Source: Dinochytrium kinnereticum (Eukaryota > Chytridiomycota > Chytridiomycetes > Chytridiales > Chytridiaceae). Taken from it: a stretch of 64,000 nucleotides of DNA. Positions 51,117 to 61,722 of the stretch are shown piece after piece; the first letter of the stretch is position 1, and every line of letters begins with the position of its first letter. The stretch is taken from NCBI GenBank assembly GCA_027604005.1, contig JADGJT010000064.1:1-64000 (forward strand), in the 5' to 3' direction. Under the pieces are notes generated by a model that saw only the letters and a list, made by a program, of their open reading frames with translations, searched no databases and was not told where the DNA came from. Both the position numbers and the translations under genes were made by a program.

Positions 51117-53485
51117 ATGCCTCAACCATCCCGCAGCATCCTCTGGTTTCGTCTCAACCTTCGACTTCACGACAACGAAGCACTAATCCAGTCATTGAAA
51201 TCAAACCCATCCGTGCTCTTTCCAGTCTTTACGATCGACCCGCACTATGCCATTAAGGTCCGCGTGGGCATCAGGCGATGGCAATTCCTGTAAACATACT
51301 CCACAGCGAAAATCCCATTTAACTAACGCACTTATACAGCTTAGAATCATTACAAGATCTTGATCACTCACTTAGGGCTATTGGTTCAAGGCTGATTGTC
51401 TGCAGAGGAAATCCTATGGAACTGTTTCCACATCTATTTAAGGAATGGAAGGTTTCGCACCTTTACATGATGGCCGAAAACCAAGGCGGATGGTCGGCAG
51501 AAAGAGACAAAGCGCTATGTGAAATGTCGGAAAGTCTTGGAGTGAAGGCGGTTATAACTCAGGGGCATAACCTTTATTCATTAGCTGACGTTGTGGAGAA
51601 GAATAAAGGGAAGCCTCCCTTGACCTACACATCTTTCCAATCGGTAACGAAGCCAAGCCATCCTTTTCAACTAATCTGTTTGTCAAAGGTTATTTCAAAA
51701 CTACCCGCTCCAGAACCTCCTGCTCCTGCTCCAACAAGTTTACCTCCAGTTGACCAAGAATGTCTGCAAGGACCGATAAAGGATGTGATGCTGGATACTG
51801 CACTCGGTGATTACGTGCCACATCGGGATCCAATGGATATTTCCAAACGAGAAATCATGTTTAAGCGGATGGCGGGTCCGAACGGCAACTTTGATGTCCC
51901 GGATATTACTGAGTTTGGATTCAAAGCCCTCTCTGCGCAGGACAGCAGCCCACACAGAGGCGGGGAGACCATTGCGCTCAAGAATTTAAAAGCGTACATG
52001 TCAAACAAAGATAAAGTTATAAAGGTATCTCTCTGTCCTTTATTGTCCTCTAATTGCTCTTAATAGTTTGAAAAGCCAAAAACATCTCCTGCCGCCTATA
52101 ACCCGGCCGATACAACAATATTGAGCCCCCATTTAAAGGTAACTAATAATTTATTCTGCAGTTTCTTGTAACTCACGATTGGAATAGTTTGGGACTCTTT
52201 CCTGCCGCTTGTTTTACTCTGAGCTGATGGAAGTTTACAAGACAGTTAAAAAGCACTCAGAGCCCCCCGTATCACTTCTTGGACAGGTAAAGATTTTCAA
52301 GCATTCACAAGAAAGAAACTAACAGGGTTGCGCTTTCAGCTTCTATGGCGCGAGTTCTATTATGTTGTAGCTTACTACACCCCAAAGTACAGCCGCATGA
52401 GTGAAAACTCAGTTTGCCTTCAAATTGATTGGTGGTGCAGAGAGGGGCCTATTGATACTGAAAATCAAAAGGCGACGGAGAATTTGAAGGCGTGGTCTGA
52501 GGCGCGTACGGGTGAGTTTTTTAAGTTATTGATTTATTTTGGGCAGATAGAACCGACGTAAATTGATGTGAATGCTCTATCCCCTATTTTTTTCTTCTCC
52601 ATTTTCTGAAGGGTATCCGTGGATTGATGCCATTATGACTCAGCTGAGAAAGGAGGGGTGGATACATCATCTTGCCAGGTTTGCAGTTCATATTAAAATT
52701 CTTTAGCTTACAACGATCTATAGACATTCGGTTGCATGTTTTCTTACCAGGGGAGGTTTGAGATCCCCATATCATGTTTAATAGTAAATAGTTGACAGAT
52801 CTTTTTATTTCGTGGGAACGTGGCGCTGAGGTGGCTTTTTTCTTTCCATTAGAAGCTTACAATCAAACAGGTCTTTGAGGAACTTTTACTGGATCACGAC
52901 CCTGCTCTGAACATTGGAAACTGGCTTTGGCTCAGCGCCTCGGCTTTCTTTCATCAGTACTTTAGGGTCTACTCGCCTATCGCCTTCGGCAAAAAGTATG
53001 ACAAGACCGGAAAGGTTTGAGTTGGAAGTATACATAAACTAACCCAAGGAAGTACATTCGAAAGTATTTACCTGTCCTCAAAAATCTTCCAACAGAATTC
53101 ATTTATGGCAAGTTGAGATATTGGAGATTTCTTAGCTCACACCTACACTCTTTTATTTTTAGAACCATGGAAAGCGCCAAAAGGGGTATTAAAACAGGCC
53201 GGTGTTATTCTAGGCGAAAACTATCCTCATCCGATAGTAGACCATGATGTTGTCAGCAAAATCAATATGAAGCGGATGAAAATCGCCTACGAAAAGGCGT
53301 ATAAGGGGGGACCGAACGCTAAACTTCCTTCAACTATTCAAGAACTTCAGGCCTCTGCAGGAAAGGATGCAGAGAAGGAGATTGAGTCCGAGGAGGAAGG
53401 GACGTCACCGATAAAGGGGAAACGAAAGGCCACAGCCATAGCTAGTAAGACGGCAGCGATTACGAAAAAATCAAAGACAAAGTGA
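51117..53485 (+). CDS. Animal-type cryptochrome / (6-4) photolyase
   Basis: FAD-binding flavoprotein that repairs UV (6-4) photoproducts or acts as a blue-light sensor. Exon 1 runs from [20 protein letters not shown] to [11 protein letters not shown] and splices at GTAAAC (51292) into [20 protein letters not shown], an in-frame match to the family. FAD-binding elements follow: [68 protein letters not shown] and [10 protein letters not shown]. The adjacent HH of WIHHLARH includes the active-site His of (6-4) enzymes, and [20 protein letters not shown] holds Trp positions of the electron-transfer chain. [21 protein letters not shown] ends the fold (motif cut across an exon junction), and a short Lys-rich tail ([20 protein letters not shown]) may be a nuclear signal. 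About 590 residues. Repair versus photoreceptor role cannot be decided here. The stop is 24 nt from that of the convergent Aven-like gene. Confidence 0.9.
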
Positions 53486-53509
53486 TGGATAGCGTTGATT
53501 TCGACTGGG

Positions 53510-54755
53510 CTATTTGCTTAGCATGTCGTCAAGCCAATCCAGGTCATCTGATTCTTCAATTTTTGTTGTGTTTGATGGCTTGGGGCTTGCTTTTGAATCT
53601 TTTGTTGAGGCATTTAGCATATTGATATGAGTTATATACAACGGTATTTCTACCTTTTTTCTCGCTGCTGCCGTCGAACAAAAATGCATCGATGTCATCA
53701 CCTATTGTCCTTGCCGGGATTGATGTATTCTGAGGTTGCTTCACTTCTGGCTTAGGGGTATCCCTCCTGTTCTTTGCAGGAGTTGCAGGTTCCTTGGCGT
53801 CAAAAAGATCGTCCAAATCGCTTAAGTCATCTGACCTAGGCTTTGGTTTTTTTGAATCCTTCGAGACTTTTGCTGAGGGCACCGATTTAGTCGATTCTAA
53901 TAAATGTAAGTGCTAATCTTCATCATGTCAAAAAACGCACCTTTTACCGGATTGGTATTCTTCGTCTGGTATTCGTTAGAAATTCGACTCGAGGGGTTCT
54001 CTTGAACGGCATCATCATGCGCATATTCCCAGCTGTCCAAAAACGCTGTTTTCTCTTTCCCCGGTATCCTTTTTTCTGGCATTCGATCGCCAGATCCTTC
54101 CAGAATCTTTCATGTGGTTATGAGCGATGCGATTAAGATGTTTCAAAGCTACCTCTGGAAACTCCGAAAAATCAATACCAAGACGAATGTCAATTGGAAG
54201 CGCCGAAAGCGATGTCTCCAGGGCCGCGATATCCAATGTAAATAAATCATCAAATGCGGAGGCCTTTAAACCAATTCAATCCAATGCGGCTGCAATCTGA
54301 TTCTCACCTGAGAGGTGACCTCTCCGCCCTCTAGCCAATCCTTTTCTGAAGAGAAGTGGAAATAGGCTGACGCATCCTTCCTGTCGGCTGGTTATATTAG
54401 ACAGGGAAGAGAGCATCTCGCTCTACCTGATTGCTTCACAAGATTGGTGAGCTTCTCAACCTCTCTTGCTTCCTTGTCCTCTTCTTCAAGCTCCTCTAAT
54501 GGATGTGATATTTGGTTATGGCGTCATTTGCGGCTGTAGCATCCTACCGTCTTCCGCCGGCTCCTCATACCGAAAAGCATTGCTCTCAAGCTTGCGTCGG
54601 GAAAATGTTTTGCCATTCCCCTCGTCTTGCTCATCTTGTGAATCATTCGATACTGTCTCGGCTTCAGACTGCCCGCGAAAGGGCCTTGGCGGGGGCTGCC
54701 CATTCTTCGACTTCCATTTCCTGGATGCCTTTGCCTTGTGACTATCGAATTTCAT
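53510..54755 (-). CDS. Aven-like protein (cell-death / ATM-pathway regulator family)
   Basis: In animals Aven inhibits caspase activation and promotes ATM signalling. Six or seven exons from ATG 54755. The first (to GACG|GTAGG) has a basic, polar N-terminus and SRRKLESNAFRYEEP, similar to Aven's SNWDRYEE region. The next ones encode an acidic segment, SAYFHFSSEKDWLEGG (Aven: F.F..EKEWD), then LDIAALETSLSALPIDIRLG (Aven: LV.ALQELPL..RLN), a low-complexity middle with SDDLSDLDDLFDAKE, and the C-terminus ESDDLDWLDDMLSK, which matches Aven's terminal ELEDWLDSMI. All introns are 40-60 nt; the one after FPE is 46 nt. Order and spacing of four weak motifs make the call; no single motif is decisive. 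About 260 residues, somewhat shorter than human Aven (362). Confidence 0.68.
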
Positions 54756-54833
54756 ATGAAAAAGTCAACTCTAACATGACACCAACACCACCACCAAGAT
54801 TGAGGGCTGCCTTTGAGGCATTGCATTCCATGT
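54756..54833. promoter_or_regulatory. 78-bp divergent start region Aven-like / Thg1-like
   Basis: The two start codons (54755 minus, 54834 plus) are only 78 bp apart, so the transcripts must share a minimal promoter or overlap at their 5' ends. A CACCAACACCACCACCAAG stretch lies at 54779-54797. An alternative plus-strand ATG at 54776 does not keep frame across the intron. Confidence 0.45.
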
Positions 54834-55855
54834 ATGCAGAGAACATTGGCACAAAGTAAGTAGGAATATGAAAGCTATTAAGCCTTTTTGCTTAACAAGT
54901 GTATGATTACGTTCCAAGGATGAAGAACCTCGAAGAGGCAGTTGAGGCAAAGGTTGAGCCAACGCAGCCTTTCATCGTTAGATTGGATGGTGTGTCATTT
55001 TCTACATTTACAAATGGATTCATCAAGCCATTTGACTCAAGGCTTAAAGATGCTTTGGTGAAAACGACTGAGGATTTGATGATGAAGTTCATTCCTGTTA
55101 CGGGGTTTCATCATTCGGACGAGATCTCACTGGTCTTTCCTGCGGCGACAGATAACCAGCAGGGAATAAAGGATCTTGATCATGGATCCGAAGATGATCT
55201 GAGGCGGAAGAAAAAGAAAACGCTTCTAGTCGAGCCTAAGCACATCTACTCTGGAAGGGTGCAAAAATTGGTCTCCGTGACAGCTTCCTACGCGGCGGCA
55301 AGATTCAACTACCATCTGTCGCAGAACGATTGGAGCGATCTGCACCCGAATGTCAGGGATCGCATTATGCGCTGTGAAGCCTATTTCGATGGCCGGATAG
55401 TTCCCCTGAACAGCATGCGTGAGGCCATGGAATGTCTGTTCTGGCGATCCAACTTGGATGGATTCCGCAACTCGGTGGCATCGATCGCTCAGTCCCACTT
55501 CAAGCCCAAAGAGCTATACAAGAAGTCTTTAAGGGATATTGTTGCCATGCTCGCGGAAAAGGGCATCTCGATGGAAAATGAGGGCTCAACTCAGGACAAA
55601 TACCTATTCGGCACTTTTGTGAAGCGTGAGGAGTATGTTGTTCGGGGGTTTGTTGACCCTCGCACGGGCGAGTTCAAAGATGAGGAGGTGCGACGCAAGC
55701 GACTCCGCAAAGGATCTTTCAACTTTGCATCATTCAGTGAGGATGTGCGCGTCGAGTACGTTGGACTGCGACTGTGGGATGACCGCGCGCACCTCCCACG
55801 CAAAGATGCAGTCCAGCGACAGGAGGGAGTAAATTTGCATCAGGGTGGGGGATGA
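54834..55855 (+). CDS. Thg1-like protein (TLP), 3'-5' RNA polymerase
   Basis: Member of the tRNA-His guanylyltransferase superfamily, which adds nucleotides to RNA 5' ends in the reverse direction. Exon 1 is short (54834-54855) and joins across a 44-nt intron with GCTTAAC near its end to YDYVPRMKNLEEAVEAK; this start is chosen because ATG 54776 would be out of frame. The metal-binding residues are visible in FIVRLDGVSFSTFTNGFIKP (Asp) and GFHHSDEISLVF (Asp-Glu). RVQKLVSVTASYAAARFN, ECLFWRSNLDGFRNSV and KPKELYKKSLRDI follow. The eukaryotic Thg1 signature HINNLYN is absent, replaced by FRNSVAS, as in bacterial, archaeal and protist TLPs that repair or edit tRNA 5' ends in a template-dependent manner. 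About 325 residues. In several chytrids mitochondrial tRNAs undergo exactly such 5' editing; assignment of this gene to that role is inference. No clear mitochondrial presequence is visible. Confidence 0.85.
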
Positions 55856-56090
55856 AGCTTTAGCGGGGATGAGCTGCGTCCTCTTAAGAGGGATGCGGTA
55901 TCGCAGCGACATGCATCGCCTGCAAGGGGATGGGCGTGTCGGGCTGAGAGCAAAATGTCATTCATTCATTGCCTTGTCATGTAATACAGGTTTCGCATCC
56001 AACCGCCTCAAAGGCCAAAAGCTCAATTGTTGACTCTTTTTTTTCTTCCACATCCCTCACACCCCTCGGAAGAAACTACAAACTGCAAGC

Positions 56091-58127
56091 ATGGCCGAGG
56101 CATTCAGTGAGTGCTCGATACCCCACCATGGCCTTTGCGCTAGATGCGGCTGCAATCGATGGATAAGCTGCTAACTGCCCTTCCCTGCGTGATGATTGCT
56201 CCTCGCGTGCCGCTCTTGCTCATTCCCAAGACAAGAACAGGATCATGGACTCTATCCTTGACAACATTGGGGGGACCCCAATGGTCCGTCTCAACAGGGT
56301 TGGAAAGGACGAGGGTCTTCAGTGCGAGCTGGGTGAGGATTATCCACCTTGTTTCCTGCTCATCTTGGAATGATCTTCACCATTAACGCCGATCGTGTCT
56401 CATGCAGTTGCCAAGTGCGAATTCTTCAATGCCGGAGGTTCAGTGAAGGACAGGATCGGAAAGAGGATGGTGGAGTACGCTGAGAAGGATGGGATCCTGA
56501 AGCCTGGGTGCACCATTATTGAGGTTCGTTACGGTTCCCAGGACCTACCTGTGGCTTATGTGGTTTGACGCAGACTTCTGACACTATACTTCCTAATAGC
56601 CTACGTCTGGAAACACTGGTATTGGATTGGCGCTTGCTGCTGCCGTCAAGGGTTACCGCGCCATAATCACTCTTCCCGAGAAGATGTCTCAGGAGAAGGT
56701 CGACGTCCTCAAGGCTCTTGGTGCTGAGATCATCCGTACCCCCACGGAGGCCGCCTGGGACGCTCCCGACTCCCACATTGGTGTGGCACAGAGGCTGAAC
56801 AAGGAGATCCCGAACTCTTGGATTCCCGACCAATACTCAAACGTCAACAACCCTATGGCCCATTACGAGGGTTGGTTCACAAATACACCAAATGTTTTTG
56901 CTCAAACTTTTAATTAGGAACCGCTGAGGAGATCATTGCTCAATGCGGCGGCAAGATTGATATGTTTGTGGCATCTGCTGGTACCGGTGGAACTATTGCT
57001 GGTGTGGCGAAGAAGCTCAAAGAGAAGTTCCCCGAAATCATCGTAAGTTAACTTCTGCAATGTTGAGAAACAATCTTATGTCATTGCTATCAGATTGTCG
57101 GCGTCGACCCCAACGGATCTATCCTGGCCCAGCCCGATGCTCTGAACTCTGAGGGTGTTCACTCCTACCAAGTTGAGGGTATTGGATACGATTTTATTCC
57201 AAAGGTCCTTGATCGTACCATGGTTGACAAGTGGGTCAAGACAAATGACAAGGAGTCTTTCATTATGGCCCGTCGTTTAATTAAGGAAGAGGGTTTGCTA
57301 TGCGGTGGATCATGCGGTGCTGCCGTCGTTGGTGCCATCCAGGCTGCGAAGTCATTAAAGCCTGGTCAGCGTTGCGTTGTTCTCCTTGCTGATTCTATCC
57401 GTAACTACATGAGCAAGCATCTTAAGTAAGTGCATTCCGTCTTTCTGGATAAGTTCCTCAAAAATCGGGTCAGATAACTGATATCTTTTACAGTGATGAC
57501 TGGATGAAGAGCCATGGCTTCACCGATGAGGCTTCCGCTAAGGTTGAGGCCGAGAGGAAGCTGCAGTGGGGTGGCGCCTCTATTCGTGACCTGAAGCTCT
57601 CGCCCGCTGTCACTGTTTGCGAAAGCGTGAGTTTCTAGATCTTTTTTATCCTTCGCATGTCATTAGATTTCTGATTCCTAACTGGTTTTATAGACCCCCG
57701 TTCAGGAGGCTATCAAGACGATGCAGGAGCAAGGCTTTGACCAGCTCCCTGTGACTGCGTTTGGATCCGCCAAACTCACTGGTATCATCACACTCGGTAT
57801 GCTCTTATCCTCATGTCTCAGTTCACCCCTTATTCTGCCCTCCTATTCACTGATGTTCCCATTCCCTTTTTTATTCCAGGCGACGCCCTTGCAAAGGTTG
57901 CTAGCGGCCGTGCTGCCTTTACCGACGCTTGCAGCAAAGCTATGTTTAAGTTCAGCAAAGCCAAGAAGTACGTTGAAGTTACCGGATCGACTCCCCTTGA
58001 GAACATGGATTCCTTTTTCAACAAACACCACTTTGCTGTCGTTACTGAGGAGGTTAAGGGCGAGCACCAGGTCAGACATATTGTTACGAAGGTCGATTTG
58101 CTGTCGTACCTTGTCAAGAAGCTCTAA
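56091..58127 (+). CDS. CBS: Cystathionine beta-synthase
   Basis: PLP enzyme condensing serine and homocysteine to cystathionine in transsulfuration. A 16-nt first exon (56091-56106, MAEAF) joins [20 protein letters not shown]. The PLP lysine is in [27 protein letters not shown] contacts the cofactor, and [20 protein letters not shown] with [11 protein letters not shown] complete the catalytic core. A C-terminal tandem CBS-domain (Bateman) region follows: [44 protein letters not shown], and [16 protein letters not shown] at the end. The N-terminal haem-binding segment of animal CBS is missing, as in yeast. About 500 residues over some nine exons with short introns. Codon use is biased to C-ending codons in conserved parts, suggesting strong expression. 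Confidence 0.96.
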
Positions 58128-58612
58128 GTAATCTTGCCGGAGTACCTATAAGATAACTTTTTTTGTATCTTTCTGAACTTTGTGGTTTTTTTTCCCCTCT
58201 TTCCTTTTTAACCTTTTCCCATCTTTCTTCTTTAATTGTTGGGATCTTTGTTGCCCCATATTTTCTTCATTCGCGTTTTGTTATGACAATCTCCGGATGT
58301 TTTGTAGTTTTACAATCCAAGCCAACACGCACTCAAACAAAATCATACATTCTTCCTCTTTTCGGCACATGAGTTTTCCTCTCATAATCAGCGTATTGAC
58401 CACCTGTATTGCTTCCTCGTTCTCCGTATAATTATGTAGCCTTCCTTTGCATAGAGGGGCTAGATCACGTATCACGTAAAGGACAGCCCTGTGATGAAGG
58501 AGGTTTCGTATTTGTTACCTGCTTTCGAGATCGACACGGAAGAAGCGTGAGGACGATGGGCAGAATCGTCATTAAAAAAAAAAAAAAAAGCAAGTGTCAA
58601 ATTCATTTTTGA
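58128..58612. other. Intergenic region, T-rich 3' flank of CBS
   Basis: 485 bp without a gene. 58158-58280 is T-rich on the CBS sense strand, presumably 3' UTR. A 17-base A run (58573-58589) lies just upstream of the next start codon. Confidence 0.5.
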
Positions 58613-59440
58613 ATGCCACAGCTTCAAACCCCACCTGTCCCTCCATACACTCAAGCCGTACAGCGGTCACGCCACTCAGCCGCATCAGACCCCCTGCCAG
58701 CGACGCAGAGAGAACCCCCGTCTCCTCGACACACTCAGCCGACATCCCAATCGCAACCCGCCGCGCTGACTCATCTACGCGCTAAAGATTGCAAGCCTAT
58801 CATCGCCCGCTTCAAGTCTCTCGAAAAAGATTGGCTCACCAGCCTCTCCGGAAAGGAACAGGCGACGTTGACGAATGGATCCGCCCACAACTTTCTTTAC
58901 CACCATCTGTTCAGTTACGGCGAGTTTTTTTTGGTGCTGTGTGGGTTGAAACCATGCATGATGACTATTCACCACCTTTCAAACACTTTCGGGAGAGACC
59001 TTTTCGCAAAAGTCGTTATACCTATTTTCGAGGAATTCAAACTTGGTGAAGCAGGATTCGAGATCTACCACATATCACATGAATTGATGACGGATAGTGG
59101 CCACCGCGACCACAAGGGGTTTAGGAACGGTTGGGTGTTTGCCAACATGAGACATGCTGAATATGATCTTGTCAAAGATGTGTTCATGACACCCCGACCG
59201 AAATCAGCCAAAACTCCGGAAGAAAAGGTTGGTAAGGCTTTGGGATATCCTTCGCGGAGCGGAAATACGACGTATAGGTATATTGATGCGGGCGAGTCAG
59301 TGGAGCTAAGGGCTTATTGTGTGCCGATTTTTGAGTACCTCGGGATGAAGGCGGATAGGGATGTTTGCCTTGATCACTATAATGGGTGCAGGATGGCCTT
59401 TTCGGAAATTGGAATTGATTTGGCCGTCAGCATTGACTGA
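58613..59440 (+). CDS. Uncharacterised single-exon protein
   Basis: I do not recognise the family. The 275-residue product has a Pro/Ser/Gln-rich N-terminus of about 50 residues and then a folded-looking domain: KPIIARFKSLEKDWLTSL, YGEFFLVLCGLKPCMMTIHH, AGFEIYHISHELMTDSGHRD, KVGKALGYPSRSGNTTYRYI and DVCLDHYNGCRMAFSEIGID. Such aromatic- and Cys/His-containing sequence without low complexity argues for a real gene. It has no signal peptide or membrane segment and is the only intronless gene of any length here, which could mean retroposition or horizontal acquisition, or simply a short gene. The T-rich 3' flank (59445-59530) follows the local gene pattern. Confidence 0.7.
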   Translation: MPQLQTPPVPPYTQAVQRSRHSAASDPLPATQREPPSPRHTQPTSQSQPAALTHLRAKDCKPIIARFKSLEKDWLTSLSGKEQATLTNGSAHNFLYHHLFSYGEFFLVLCGLKPCMMTIHHLSNTFGRDLFAKVVIPIFEEFKLGEAGFEIYHISHELMTDSGHRDHKGFRNGWVFANMRHAEYDLVKDVFMTPRPKSAKTPEEKVGKALGYPSRSGNTTYRYIDAGESVELRAYCVPIFEYLGMKADRDVCLDHYNGCRMAFSEIGIDLAVSID

Positions 59441-59866
59441 AAGGAGGGATTATTTTTCTCACTCCTTTCTTTATTCTTGTGCTTGCAAGATCGGTGCCTG
59501 TTATTATTCTTTTTGGACTGCGTCATGTCTTGCCCCGATTTTTAAACGCTGATGTATCTGAAAACTTTCCAAGCTTGGTCGTCACAATGCTTCTTCGCAT
59601 GCTCCACTCCTTTTTCAAAATAGGCCTTGAGAGGCCCATAACGGCTGCTACTTTACATACAATGTCTTTTAACCTTATTTCCTCCTTATACTATTTCCAC
59701 CATCGCAATGATAATCATAATTACGTTGGTCTTTTGTCGTACATTATAAACAAGGGAAAAGGCAGTATATGGATATTTCCATAAGCACATTGGAAAAGGG
59801 AGGGGGAAAAGACCATCTTCCTTACAAAAAAACAAACAAACAAAGAAACACAGGAGAAAAACAAAA
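59441..59866. other. Convergent intergenic region
   Basis: 426 bp, no gene. Plus strand is T-rich just after the upstream stop (59450-59550) and A-rich just before the downstream minus-strand stop (59805-59866), so each side is T-rich in the sense of its own gene. Confidence 0.5.
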
Positions 59867-60994
59867 TCACCGACGCCGACGCAGAGTCTCACCTAAAATC
59901 CTCTGCACACCTTCTTCCCTCTTCACCAGCTCCGCGACGCCCTCAGCCATTTCTGCCAATGCACGTCTCTGCATGTTCTTGCTCTTTTTAGCAGCGTTTT
60001 CAGCCTTATCTTGAAGAGCATCAAACTTTCGTTTAGCTCCCCTGGGGCCTTTGCTATATCCCAGGATAATGTCTTGACCGGGGGTAAAGTTGATACGTTT
60101 CTGAGCAGCCTGGATTTGGCCTCCTTGCTTGCTCGATTCCTTAAGGATGGAATGGAGTTATGTTAGCTTCTGGCCTTCCAGCAAAGAAAAAGAAAAAAAG
60201 AACAAAGGGCATAAAAAAAGGGCATAGCGACAAAGGGAAAACTCACGCGAGCCGGAACAAGCCCAAATCCATTAACTTTGTTTCCTCCGAAAACGACAGG
60301 AACTGCTTCATCTACCACTACGGTCTTCTTGTTGTGTTTCTGAACAAGCTGGGTACGAGTCACACCTAGCTTTCGCGACCTTTGGCCATGGAGACCACGT
60401 TGCAATCGCTTAGCGTTTCGACCTCCTGGACTGGCGAAATTGTAGCTTCGCGTCGTAGGTTTTGTTGGCCTTTTTTAAGAGGTTTGGGAAGCGTTAACGT
60501 TTTTTGGGCAAGCATGCTGACGGGGACGCCATCTCTTCCATGTAAATGGGAATTGATACTCAAATGTAGAAATTAACATCATGCGCTCTTAAAGCCAACA
60601 GAGCATAAATAATAGTGAAGAGGGCATGGGGGGAAACAACAGCTTAACGATATCACGATAATATGCACACTCACGTTCTAATGACCAACCCAATAGGCCT
60701 TCCCGAATTCGGAGACTTAATCACCTCGCGAATCCCCAAATCCTTCTTCTTAATCGTCTTGTCTTGCACCTGATGCAGCATTCGATTGAAATTGGCCTGG
60801 TGATGCGGAAGCTTTTTCCCGTCAAGCACAACTGCTGGAAGGCCCGCATGCTTTTGTGAGACGGCACCTTGCAGCCTCGTCTCCGTGCGAGTGACCCTGC
60901 GCGGAATGGGTTTCTGCTTTCCCGCGCTGACGGCACAGATCGCCAGGCAGACGGAGAGGAGAAGGACGAGGGCGTGCTTGAAGAAGGCCCTCAT
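59867..60994 (-). CDS. Basic protein with predicted signal peptide, unknown
   Basis: Unrecognised. Exons from ATG 60994: the first ends at an AC|GTGAGT donor near 60675 and joins in frame at about 60527 to DGVPVSMLAQKTLTLPKPLK; a later exon ends VPAR|GTGAGT near 60245 and joins ESSKQGGQIQAAQKRINFTP at about 60138; stop TGA at 59867-59869. The start MRAFFKHALVLLLSVCLAIC with AVSAGK is a textbook signal peptide, yet the mature chain is rich in Lys/Arg (KQKPIPRRVTRTETR, RQSRRSKRLQRGLHGQRSRK, GPRGAKRKFD) and ends in a helix with RRALAEMAEG and GETLRRRR. About 270 residues. The combination suggests a secreted cationic protein, or else a nuclear protein whose real start is downstream. No Cys pattern for a disulphide fold. 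Confidence 0.6.
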
Positions 60995-61722
60995 GGTTGG
61001 CTGCTGAGGAGAGTGCAGGCAGGATGCTTGGAGGTATAGAAAAATGGATGGCCGTGTCTATAGCTCAGATTGTCACACTTGTCAACTGTGTCTGACATTG
61101 ATCATGGTGGAAACGGTAGAAAAGATCAAGCATGGGTATTAACTTTATACCAAGCAATGCAAGCGGTATTTACTGCTCATAAGGCCGTCTTGAGCTCAAG
61201 CATCTGAGTATTCCCCTTGTTCGAGAATTGATGTATCCACTTTATATGTATCAAGTGCCTCTCTTTATGTATGAAATTTTAAAAAAAATAAAAGACAAAA
61301 AGGAACGAAAAAAAATATGAAGTGCTTTAGGCTGGCCGAACATAATCGAAAATAACACCAAAGGTATTAAAAAGAAAAATACGGAAGAACGATGGTGATG
61401 ATGGTGACAGAGAACCAACAAAAAAAAAATTCAAACTACCCCTCCAAAGAACAGGAAGAATTAAAAAATCCAAAAAGAACCGACAGCCAGACCACGAAAA
61501 GGAGAACATATAGTATCCTATTCTCTTTCGAGCACAACAAAAGAAAAGTGAACGGCAAAACAGCAGAAACCGTCAGGCAATTGGCTGATGATTGGAACCC
61601 AAAGAAAGAAACAAAAGGCACTAAAAAGACAAAGAGGCATTTTCCGTCGACGTATCTGGGAAGAGGATATGTTTGGTCCTCTGGAGTAAGCAAGGGAGAG
61701 GGCGCCTCTCCCATCTTTCCTC
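60995..61722. other. Intergenic region upstream of basic protein, downstream of BFR1
   Basis: 728 bp, no supported gene. 61000-61150 should contain the promoter of the minus-strand basic protein. 61275-61640 is A-rich on the plus strand, i.e. T-rich in the sense of the minus-strand BFR1 gene, and is probably its 3' UTR. The TAGCTCAG at 61061 is not part of a foldable tRNA. Confidence 0.5.

Noticed and set aside
54512..54859. 115-residue plus-strand open frame and ATG 54776 as start of the Thg1-like gene
   Set aside because: Out of phase with the Thg1-like exon across the only good intron, and antisense to the Aven-like first exon.
61055..61130. TAGCTCAG suggesting a tRNA B-arm region
   Set aside because: No acceptor stem or TTCGA loop can be paired around it.
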